Assembly: GCA_014338405.1 (NCBI GenBank)
Contig: JTDE01001117.1
Location: 131,248 to 195,247 of the forward strand
Reading direction: 5' to 3'
DNA from: Paragonimus skrjabini miyazakii
Lineage: Eukaryota; Platyhelminthes; Trematoda; Plagiorchiida; Troglotrematidae
Length of the DNA: 64,000 nucleotides
In this document: one piece after another, positions 37,547 through 47,957 of the stretch
How the letters are laid out: each line of letters starts with the position of its first letter
Position numbering within the stretch: position 1 is the first letter of the stretch
The notes under the pieces: model-generated
What the model was told of the DNA's origin: nothing
What the model saw: only the letters and a program-made list of their open reading frames with translations
The model's database searches: none
Made by a program: the position numbers and the translations under genes

Positions 37547-37942
37547 CATTTCTAAACTTGGACAGAATTGATTAAGAAATGCGTAAGAGTAACTAGCATG
37601 AACTAGAAAATGGCGGCTACGAAATGAAAACAGTGATTTTAATCTAATGATGTTGATCATATCACGACAGGGACACCTGTAGTCTGGGGAATCCTTTGAA
37701 GTTATAGAACCGACATATTCAACAAACGATGATAAGCGATGGATGGCACTGAAACTGTACCAATTAGACTCTCCAAACCAATCGCAATCTTGCGACTTTC
37801 CAAAATAGACAGTGCAACTGCAATCCACAGAAATTGCCAAGTATACTACACCCCGTGAGGTTCCGCGGCCTCTGCACTTTTTTATATGGCATAGGTAACC
37901 GTTGCTTAAATTGGAGGAACTTTGCATTTTACTACTTTCCAT
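37334..37942 (-). CDS. 202-codon open frame, unknown, partly inside repeat arm
   Basis: The longest gap-free frame in the window. It starts at an ATG after a pyrimidine-rich tract (tgctcttttctgttttattttt), covers the left end of the spacer, then runs through the SINE and 213 bp of the left arm. For a composition near 38% GC I estimate roughly a 1% chance of a random frame this long in 64 kb, so it deserves attention. No domain was recognised; the part from the SINE/arm (last 70 residues) is unlikely to be ancestral coding sequence. Confidence 0.25.
   Translation of the reverse strand: MESSKMQSSSNLSNGYLCHIKKCRGRGTSRGVVYLAISVDCSCTVYFGKSQDCDWFGESNWYSFSAIHRLSSFVEYVGSITSKDSPDYRCPCRDMINIIRLKSLFSFRSRHFLVHASYSYAFLNQFCPSLEMNTLTGVQLPDVAKICQADEFSVFLFITPQLNYPNERETSDQACLLHSFVSHNLRIVNQQTLSVFGRSNLS
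37440..37546 (-). repeat. SINE family A piece in left arm, 5'-truncated
   Basis: On the minus strand: GTTGACCGGAGTTCAACTCC (B box), GGACGTGGCAAAGATATGCC, then GCAGATGAG. It is cut at the arm's inner edge just upstream of the B box. The mirror copy at 38771 continues into the A-box region. It lacks about 20 bp present in the mirror copy. Confidence 0.6.
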
Positions 37943-38795
37943 ACGCGAAAAATAAAACAGAAAAGAGCAAAATCTAGTATGTAAGGAGAAAGGACAGATT
38001 TTCCACCGGCATTATTCTTCATGGGACCTAGCAACCAGTCTGGACTGCCAATTTTATCAAGCGGAATCTAAGCCAGTCTTCCTTAATCAAATGTGACAGG
38101 CAAGTGTTGATTATGCCATTCAATAAATCACCCCGTCTACCATTTTACTGCAAGAAACACCTCAACGTGTGCGTGCGTGTCGCCTACAGAAATGAATACG
38201 GCTGATAAGGGATTTTCCGTGTCATTGAAAGTATCAAGTTTGTGTACAAACATTTGTCGATATGAGTTTCATGAGATATTCATAGAACAATGCCTCTCAA
38301 TATTACACACCTTTCTGTGTGGACATGATTCGAGCTAGCTTAATCTAAGTTTTGACGATTATTCAACAATTGTTACCTTTTTCTGCCCATATATGCTGGA
38401 GGTTAACAACGCTATCTTAGTACGAATTGGGGTTTACTAATCCTAGGAGGCTAGATCAACTACTTCGACATATGCATGTTCCAGTGTGTAGCCTTTAAAG
38501 TGCTCAAGGTGTGGTTCATTTAGTTTGCCAGTGTCATCTGTCTTCAGGCTAGATTGATTGTCATTGCATTCAACTAACAGTTGGTCAAAATAAACCAAGT
38601 TTTGTCAGCCTTCCTTTTAGTTCACCGCAGGAGCTCCATAGACTTCATGGATCCTTATTGAAGTGAATGTGTTACTTCCTTAATTGAAGTCAGACGATTT
38701 TACTTCATGCAAAACACAAGAAATCGACATAATTTCGATGGTTCTGTGTGCAGACTTTGTTGGAATAAACTGTCTGGTTAACACGCACACATTAA
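37547..38795. other. spacer of giant inverted repeat
   Basis: Single-copy sequence within this window. It holds most of the 202-codon minus frame (to 37942); the rest has no recognisable gene. Its last 25 bp (38771-38795) are the 5' head of the SINE in the right arm. Confidence 0.6.
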
Positions 38796-38900
38796 AATAC
38801 GTTGACCGGAGTTCAACTCCCGGACGTGGCAAAGATATGCCCAGCTGACGAGTCCTGACTAGAATAAAATCTAAACCCGGTGTTTCTGTTCATTACGTCC
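38771..38900 (+). repeat. SINE family A in right arm
   Basis: TGTCTGGTTAACACGCACAC (A-box region), then GACCGGAGTTCAACTCCCGG (B box) and CGTGGCAAAGATATGC, CAGCTGACGAGTCC, AAATCTAAAC. More complete than the left-arm copy: it keeps the head outside the arm boundary and the roughly 20 bp missing on the left. Confidence 0.65.
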
Positions 38901-39509
38901 CAGTTAAACCATCCAAATGAACATGAAACCTCTGATCAAGCGTGCCTACTGCACAGTTTTGTCAGTCATAACCTTCGAATTGTGAATCAACAAACTTTAT
39001 CAGTATTTGGAAGGTCAAACTTAAGCTAAGTTTGATTTCACTGAGAACATTTAGTCGTGGTGTGATCGATTGATGCTACAGCGATAGATGTTGTGCCTTC
39101 TTCTGAAATGATATGTGAAACTGAGCATTCTTTCCAAGTGATTGGTATGCGTATTCTGACATTTCTGCATAGTCAACAGAGTGGTATTTCACATTATCGT
39201 CTCAAAAGAACTTGGGTTAATTAATCAAAGCAGAACCAAAACAGGGTAGGTAATATCTTTAGAAAGCCTACAACTTCTAAGGAGCTGAACAGAACTGATG
39301 ACATTTTGTTTGAAATAATCGAAATCCCTGGCAACTCATCAGAATATTTATGCTATAAGTTTTACCTTGATGTGTAATCTATGGTCGCATGTCACAGACC
39401 AACTTCCTTTGTATCAAATTCAGCAATTGTTTGTTCATTCGTCCGAAGTATATATTGTACTTGGAGGAACGGAAATCGATTTACCTCTTCCTAATCATTA
39501 AGCTATCAA
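38796..39509. repeat. right arm of giant inverted repeat
   Basis: About 714 bp, mirror of 36854-37546. The outer end is at CCTAATCATTAAGCT (39500-39505) with a short, more diverged extension beyond. A 7-bp hairpin (CTTACCG/CGGTAAG, 39552-39569) lies about 40 bp outside. Confidence 0.97.
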
Positions 39510-42500
39510 CCTATTAGGTAATACATTTTTCACGTATGTAAACAGGTCAGTCTTACCGTTGCCGGTAAGTTATGCCATACCTTGAAAAATACGTGATAGT
39601 TTGTACGTTTTAACCATTATCAATGCGAGAATATTTTTTTAATAAATGCACTTGACAATTTTTTCCATTTTGTTTGGTACTGGGTTATTTTGTGTCTAAT
39701 GAAGTTTCCTTCACATGTCAAAAGAATACTTTATCAGCGAACCTAGAAGTGTTTACTGATGTTGCTAATCGCTGTTTTCTTTGTGTGCAAAAATATCAAA
39801 CAGTAACAATGAGTACATCTGGTTATAGGTTATCATGTTCCGTAGATTGTGTTAGACAAATCAAGTTTGAGTTGAGCAAAACCGCCCAACATAAAAACCT
39901 TGTTCTTTTCTGGTCGATAAGAATGTAAAACACGGCTGCTGGTTTGTAAAGTATCATTATTTTGTACTTCATTTTGTTAATATCGCTTAAATGCTGCATC
40001 AGGCCATATGCACATTTTTGTTTGATTTGAGCAAAAACAACAACACTACACGTTTTCAAATAAACTCTGCTACACGTGCTTTCTGGTTCTTCCTACGACG
40101 CCAGTAATTGCTATCCAGTTTAAAACATCCTATTTGTTGAATTAACCTTCAGCTCGGTTACTTCGCATCCTCAGCTACGCTTGGAACAATCCGAATACCT
40201 CCCAGCTTCAGTGAAGGCTTCACGAACATTGCCAATCTTTGGTGAGTTCAGTCCTTGACTTCACTCGTTATTTTTATATCGAGAATTGTTGTAGCTCACA
40301 CATCTGTTCCACTACAAGTTCACACTTTGCACCCTCCGATTCTATTGTGTAGAACTGTCTATTGTTAAGGTTTCGCTTGACAACATGAGCTGCTCACATC
40401 AACAGAACTGTCTACACATTTTAAATTTGTAAGTAACTCAGCAAAAATCTTAAATACTGCTTACCTAGGCATAATTCGTCTATATGTTATAATACTATAT
40501 ACTATAAGGAGTAAACTCATTGTCCGTAACAATGAATTACTGAAACTAGCTCGTTTGATGTATCGTATTGTATTCGGAGTAATCTGTTAGCTTACGCACC
40601 TTTTAAAACAGTATTCTTCCTAAGTTCCCCTCTTGATTTCTTTAAATGCTCACCAACTTTAACGAGTTTTCCTGAAATGAAGAGGCTTCAAAGTCGGAAC
40701 TGAAGCCTTACTGATTGCTTAAAAATTGTTTTCCAAATAAGGATGGTTTGATTATAAATAAGCCGTATAGTAATTCAACTTTTACAGAAGGCTTTGGCGT
40801 GAAAAAGTGAAATATGATTTCATGATCATGGGAAAAAGAAGTACTAGGTGTGCAGATTGAAATAAGCTATACTGTATTGCTTGAACTCCTAAATTTCTAC
40901 CGGCTATATCCTATTGACTGTGCCCTTGTGTATCTCGCAAGGCAGAATGAGATATTTTTGATTGTGTTATACTTTAGACCTGGATCATACAGTTTAATTT
41001 TGAAAACGGAAAGTCAGTTAAATCGTTGAGTCATATTCGAACATCTCAGTCGGCGAAACTACAAAGGAATACAAAACTGGATACTAAACCGTTGTGAGAT
41101 CAGTTTGTATAGCAACATTTTAAGTTCTGATTTCCAAAGGTCTCATGCACCGTAAGGTGAATTTTAGAGCATTAATGTGTACTTTCTACCATTTTCACGG
41201 ACAGAACCTTCGGAATTATTGTTAAGTTAACAGTCCCTAATCATCCAGTTCAGAGACAACATTGCCGCGTGCAGTAATGCCGACCAACTGGATACTACAG
41301 TTTTGTTTTCACTCCAGTTTAAAAGTACTTACTAACGTTCACTCTACACCTCAATTGAATGCCCATAACCATTTGACCTTGTAACATAACCTTCTTTACC
41401 AGCTTCGTGTTGCGTCCTCTGAATGCCCTGTTCTTGAGTCTTGATCATTCTGACCTCGCATATCACGCCCGAACTCTTTACCATTGTTGTCTTGCCTGCT
41501 TGCTAGATATTAATTACACTAATTTCGTTGTACTAACAGATGAGATGCGAACGAAATTTCCGTGCACAAGACATCTTACGCTATACTGTTAGCCTTTTTG
41601 AAAATTTCCCAATAATTTGTGGGATGAACAAAACTACGTTTCTTTTGTGCACATTGAATGCCGGTCACTTGGAGTAGCTTTGTAATTACTTCAACGCTAT
41701 AGGTTCTGTGGTGTTCAGACCATTAGAGCCATCTATATGAAATGCATATCTCCAAGTATCTGTAAAATAAACTTTCCAAGTTGAAAATGCATCAGGATAA
41801 TGCAGAAGCACTTGTTTGTGAATGTCTATATATATTACACAGTAATCACCAAGGTGAAACCGTATGAAACGTATTCACGTGACAAGTCGCAATTTCTCAC
41901 CCAGGTTCATTCAGAAAGTATATCATTATGCAGCTTGTCTTCGACTGTGTGCACCTAACGTTTTGGTTCAGCGGCACAGCTGACTTTAGTCGCTTGTATT
42001 AAGCAGACGCTATACGTATTTATTTTTGACGAGAAGATAAAAGGTGTGTCAATTCAATTAAACTGGACACAAACTTCAGCTCAATCCCTTAGTTTGCATG
42101 ACGTTCACATAACTTTCAATTCAGTTTCTCTAAGCCAACCCTCATCAGTTTGATCTTGTCAGTTCACACATTGGTGTCATGCCAAGTTTCCAAATATTGC
42201 ATGTCTGTAGCTCGTTTGATTTGGAACTGGAATTGCGTGTTACACATCATGCATTTTGAACATTGTGTCAAATAGATGTACACAAAATGATGCCTCTGAA
42301 TAAATTCGCTAAAAATTGGTAAAAAGTGCTTAACTTTTTAGAGTAGATGATGAGCATTAAGACTCTGAGCATCCAAGAATGTGTTTATTGACTTCCAGAT
42401 TTAGACTGTTGTTATCTTTATTTAATAGTTGCACCCGACGACTTGACATGTTAAGACGACTCGCGTAGAAAAACAATCCAACTGATCAATAATTATCCGT

Positions 42501-43151
42501 AAACGTCACTAGGCAAATGCCGTTTACTTGTAGTTTGAAGCATGAGATTAGCGAAATGAAACTTGGTTATTTGATCAATTTTGTACTGAATCTGAGAGTA
42601 ATCGTCTGAAGCCAACGTTGAGTGCACAAGACCAGTCATGTGTCCGTACTGGACTTTCTTTACTAGTTTGGTTTAACGCGTGCGCTCTCCACCCGTTGGG
42701 TTTAGTAGTTCTTTTATCCGCGCCAGCACTCTCAATCACCACTAATCGTGTCGATGGTGTTTATTCAATATGTCTCAGATGTCACAACCTGTTTGATCAG
42801 ATACTAGAATTTCAGAAGCTGTGTGCATAGCCTGTCGCTATTCTCTTATTAGCAATGCGTGCTAAACTATGAAATGGTAACTGCAAAGTATTCCATGCAC
42901 AATAGTCTGTACATGTTACAATCTTCAGTCGGCTACCAGTGAATTATAAACAACTGTTTGGGCGACTCACTCATTTACAGTTGTTAATGACTAGCCACTA
43001 GCTGGAGTATTATGGAGGTTTCTAAGTTATGAAACCATTTGCACCGTTTTGCATTTGAGTGAAGGTACGCTTGAGTATCTGATTAAACTTCTCTGTGACT
43101 CATTTGGCAATGTCATTGCACGAGCTGTTTTCAACAAAAGCTGCTAAATAC
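39510..43151. other. stretch without a supported gene
   Basis: Plus frames 39674-39928 (84 codons, with paired cysteines in CFLC and CSVDC) and 42552-42830 (92 codons open, hydrophobic middle) are protein-like but lack convincing splice sites on both sides. No repeat family was recognised. Confidence 0.35.
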
Positions 43152-43340
43152 CTTGTAACATTGTGAAAAGATCTTGTTGCCATGCTGGCGTAATTCACAC
43201 CACACTTGTGTAGCCAAGCGACTGCACCTATGTGGTGTTTTGGCTGTCTTGCGAAGTCGGCTGGATCACTCTCTGACATCAAGAAACAGAATGATTTGTT
43301 TCCACGATTTCTCGGTTCCCCAAATTTCAGCTGCTCACTG
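43152..43340 (-). CDS. candidate internal exon, minus strand, unknown
   Basis: On the minus strand an acceptor (gtttgtttacaaacag) precedes 43340 and a donor (TTACAAG/GTATTT) follows 43152. The 189-bp segment (63 codons) is open and symmetric, with phase 2 at both ends. The peptide includes SFCFLMSESDPADFARQPKH and GAVAWLHKCGVNYASM. No family was recognised. An overlapping plus frame (43206-43448) is taken as its shadow. Confidence 0.28.
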
Positions 43341-45957
43341 CTGTTTGTAAACAAACGATCTTTTACTTCTGTGCATTACGAACAGCGAGTAATTAAACCA
43401 ACAGTTAGATTACATAAAGTGCGTTTTCGTACTAATACGAAAAACTAATGCACTGACTAAAATTTATATGGTACGTTCTGTACAACCTATAAGCAACCCG
43501 CAAATTTGGTTAACACTTAGGTTTCAGTTCTCATTTTCAAAAAACCGTGTTGAAATGAATTTACTAGAACTAATTTGAGAAGTAAATCAAATAATCTGCT
43601 GTTTTGTTGGAGCTGAGAAAGAGTATCATAAATTATGCCTCATGGAAAAGACAGTACGTACACTCCTGACTGAATTTACGTCAAGTCGATTTGAACTCGG
43701 TTATCACGTGTTCAAGTGGTTCAAGTCAGCAATTCTATACTTAGCCGACGTAATTTCTATTATCTTTGCAATTAGTCACTTCCATTTTGATCTAATCCCT
43801 CGGTTAACTTTCTCACATATTCCGTATCAGTTACGCGACCCATGTGACCAGCAAACTTCCTCAATAGTATCAGATAAATAATCCTAAGTAAATTAACTTT
43901 CTGTCAATGTGCTCCACAAGCTGATGTAGACCCCAGTACAAACGACGGAGCCTCACTGTTTTAGGAAAAACAGCGGTGCTATTGTTTCGAAAAAATACAT
44001 TCAACTATAACTTCTGTAGAAGTTCTTGATTCAGTGGATTAAGACGAATGTGCTGAATTGATAACAAGGTTTATGTAGTAATTTCGGACTTAGATTAAAC
44101 AAATATCTTGAGTTTAGATTAATTGTAGTGAAGTGATTAGTGTTTACTTAAGGTTATGGTGCTCAATTGTTATCTTCACGTGTTCGTACAACTTGGGTGG
44201 AGACACAGATTGAACTGTCACTCACCAGCTCAGCTTATCTGTTTGTTTTCCCAATAAATTAGATCAAATTGCACAGTTCCTTACGAAACGCAGTTACAAA
44301 TTACAAGTAACACATATAACTGAACAGTCATCTTACACTGTCCATATACTACCGAACAACAAAACAGTTGAGAGGCACGCTTTCATCAGGACAAAAGTAA
44401 CGAATCAAAAAATTTAGTGGCTTGAAAAGTGTAGAAGCTAGTTTGCCTTTTCTTAATTGCTTCTATGGCTGATTGCTACTCAATAACACGGCTACTTCTC
44501 AGTATTAGGTTGAATTACATGCCAAGCTCTGATTACCTTACATTCACAATGAAACTCACATAACCAAAACATAATTAGGATTTAGACGTCAGTAACATTA
44601 TGCACGAACCGCTAGACTTCAGTGTGGATTTCCGAGACAACAAATTGTCGGTGAAGTATTCGTGCACTAATGGACAGTTAAACTTCCTTGTGTGCATTGG
44701 TCATGTACAAAGCTGTACCAAGCTTACGTGCAGCTGACTTCTGCTCAGCTGTCCGTCGTTTGATAAATGTGTTTGTCAGCGTGTCGACCGACCACCACAG
44801 CTGAGATTGCATATCCGGAATATTTTCTTCAAATCCTCACAGGTTTTCATTTCCATAACTAGGATTGATCACTACGGGGTAAATTAAGGTTTCAACTGCT
44901 AAGACATAAACTCCACTCACCTCGGCTACCGAACTTTTGACAGAATTTTTCACCAGTCTGCCTTGATAAGAAAATCAGTGCTTGGGTCTACCACCTAAAC
45001 AAAGCTAAGTATTTCTCGTCTTTGTTCGAATAGAGAAGCCGGTTTCAACCTTCGATCTTGGGATTCAGATTTTGTAGACAACTACGTTAACGCCACCTCC
45101 CCATCATCTTACTATCGAACTTGTTCATATAAACCTTTCGCCTTCATCGCCTATGGATAGGAGATTGATTATCTGATAGCTGTATGAAGCTGTTTATACG
45201 GCTTCAAACCAGCAATAATCGATTAAGTAATCTACCACATATTTTTCATGAAGGTAACTCAACACAGCTTGCGACCAAGGTAGATTTTTCACATGTTAAT
45301 TATCTTGAATGACATTGACATTCAAAACAAAAGTGAAACGTCATTCTTGTTTGTAAATGTTAGTATGCTGCAAAAGTGTTATATAAATTCGAACGATTTA
45401 ATGAAGTACATTTATTACTTGTAGCAAACTTCTGCATTTTGGTTAGAGCCTAGATGAATTTTCTAAAAAGCCTTAATCGCAGTCGAATCACAGCATATGT
45501 GAACGGCCAACCTCATCCACAAACAGATTGAACTCAGAAACTTCGCTGAACTTATGGGTCGTATAAAATTCTCTTGCGATTAGCAGTGCAGCAATCAATA
45601 CCGTCCTAAAAGCCTTTAAGCCGGAGCTAAGTTGATTTTAAGTGGAATTTATTCAACTGCCCATGGGAAAGATGAATTAGTCAGAAGTCTATTTGACTGT
45701 TAACTTTGCTACAAATTGTGATTGCTAGTAACCTTGCAACAGCACAATCCTTTGACCAGACGTGTGTAGACATTAGACTTTAAGAGTGGTTCAAAAATGC
45801 CAACTAGGGTCTACTGCACAAGTGCTAGACCATACCGTTTTTTGACTAAATTTTCGTAGATTTGATGTCGATCAATCCGATTACTGCATGAGAGAAAAAT
45901 GTGGCAACACTTAATGTGAAAATAACATCGTTGAACAAAGTATTATTTTCAAGTTTA
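43341..45957. other. stretch without a supported gene
   Basis: Plus frame 43579-43881 (100 codons open, with a hydrophobic segment ILYLADVISIIFAI) looks like a membrane-spanning piece but has no clear splice sites. Nothing else was seen. Confidence 0.35.
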
Positions 45958-46001
45958 ACATCACCCACAGTTGATCGCAACTGTCGCATTCCCATAGACA
46001 T
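45958..46001 (-). repeat. SINE family A, isolated 3' end
   Basis: AACATCACCCACAGTTGATC and GCAACTGTCGCATTCCCATA match 63741-63786 with very few changes over about 42 bp. This is the reverse complement of the family's last 45 bp. The rest of the element is absent next to it. Confidence 0.6.
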
Positions 46002-46382
46002 GGACAGTAAGAAAAGTGATCCATTTCTAATGATTATTAAACTTTTCTTATGCTTAATGAAACCACAGACCCAAAACTAATGAAAAACATTTAGCAGGTT
46101 CTCTCACGGTCTCCTAAAATGATGACAAATACATAGTTGCTTATAAATTATGCCCTAAACAACATTAACGAATATCTAATCGTAAACCACATATCGCTGA
46201 ACAACGTTGCGAATGTCTTGATTTTAATTTGCAAAGCAGTCCTAGTCGCTGGATCACTGACTGGAGCCAACGGGATGGTTACTGCTTCTTTTCTCAAAGT
46301 TATCGTACAATCTGAACAGTGATTATGAACATGTATGTATGAACTTTCAGGTATGGTAATTTCTGTCGTGTCTATTACTAAT

Positions 46383-46552
46383 TACGTGATGCACCCGTCA
46401 ACACGACTGCTTTTTATTAGCATGGTTGGAATTTCTACCGATGGATGAAAAGTATTTATATTACTGACAAAAGTAAAACTTTGGTTCAATGTTTTTAAAG
46501 AGAGCCGACTGGAAGTCTACGAAACTGTAAGCACTGTGATCATTTGTATATA
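46383..46552 (+). repeat. SINE family A, degenerate full copy
   Basis: Family blocks in order: CGTGATGCACCCGTCAACAC (A-box region), GGTTGGAATTTCTACC (B-box region), TATTACTGACAAAAG, then AGAGAGCCGACTGGAAGTCT and TGTGATCATTTGTAT. Older than the 63827 copy, judging by mismatches. Confidence 0.55.
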
Positions 46553-47773
46553 ATGTGTAATTCCCTGTAGGTATTTAATTGTCAACGGTTGCCGGAAATG
46601 CAAGATCAGCTTTGTATTTGCCGCCATATACAAAATATGCGTGTTGTATAACTCTTTACTATGCATCGTGTTATTAGCTGAATATTGAAGCTAATAACTC
46701 ATTTTTGAATTAATTTTACCTTTTTGTCTCTGAATAGCCAGAATATTTAATGTAATGCTGTTTTTTGTTGTGAAATTATTGTACGTTTTAAGAGCTTGGG
46801 GTAGCCCAATCATCTTCACATTTTCCTACGACAAACTTTATTGTCCACACATCAACATAACTTGCAACCAAGTTATTAATGTAACGAATTTTGTTTGCTC
46901 AACTACGGCTTAATGTCCAAAAATCCCTGAACCTGTTAATGACAGACCTCAAAAATACAAATGAGCAATCTATCTTCTGTATTCTTTGTATGTTAGTCTA
47001 AGAGCAATTCATAGCGATTTATGGTCTAGCTTGAAAGTTGACCTTTCGATTGTCAACAAGTAAAGTGTGATGTGAAATGACATGCATAATTTGGAAAAAG
47101 TTTAAACAGTGTGATCTTCAAAGTTGAAATTAAAATGACCTCAATTAGCTTTTCTCTACACAATTCCTAACTAGATTATTTGCTTTGCAGTTATCGTTTT
47201 ATTGTGGTTCGTCACAACTGGGCGAAAGCACAAACAATGAACGGACTTGTTTCACTATTTGCAATTAAAATCTGATGAAAACGAAGTTTTTTTCTCAATG
47301 TAGAGTGTTTACATTTTACGATTTAGTACCGCAGAACCCAGTACAAACAAAAACTGTAATAACTGAGACTTTGTGAACCAAAACGATAGGAATGTTTAAG
47401 GCCAAAACAAGTTTGTAAGTGGAAAAAAACAGAATTTTTGAAGTTCTAGTATAAAAACTGTCATGACAAACAAAAATAAGATGGTTTATCCTGTTTGATC
47501 TAGTGCCAAAGACTGGCAGAACATTTTATGTAAACTGAGTAAGGTCACGGAATTATCAAGCTGGTCTCAGTACGATCCAGTTGTTATGGTTACATTCTAA
47601 TTTTTGTTCAAAATGCAAAATATGTGTTTTGTTTGGGCAGTATTTCATTCCTTCGTTTCTGCTTCATAATTGTGGCAAATTTCAACACTTAAAGACCACA
47701 GTCAACACTTAGCAAATCGATGCGAATTAGCAGTCAACGGATCCATTTCCAAAATCTTTGTTCACCTTTTCAG
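46553..47773. other. unassigned stretch
   Basis: AT-rich, no long frames, no recognised repeat. Confidence 0.4.
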
Positions 47774-47957
47774 AACAGCACTCAAGATATAAGATTAACC
47801 GAACAGACATTTCAGCCTCGACCCGAACTCTTTGCAGAGTTTACGATCGTGAAGTCGTTATTCATGGCCAAATCAGACAATATATTAATGGTTCTGTTTT
47901 TTTCACCACCGGAAACATTTTTCGTCAATTCTAGGACGGCAAGTCGCCTGTGCTTCT
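47774..47957 (+). CDS. candidate internal exon, unknown protein
   Basis: A strong polypyrimidine acceptor (ctttgttcaccttttcag, ending 47773) and a donor GCTTCT/GTAAGA at 47958. The 184-bp segment is open in one frame (phase 0 in, phase 1 out): NSTQDIRLTEQTFQPRPELF, then a hydrophobic piece (NILMVLFFSPPETFFV). The frame closes 2 codons past the donor. No family was recognised. Confidence 0.38.
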
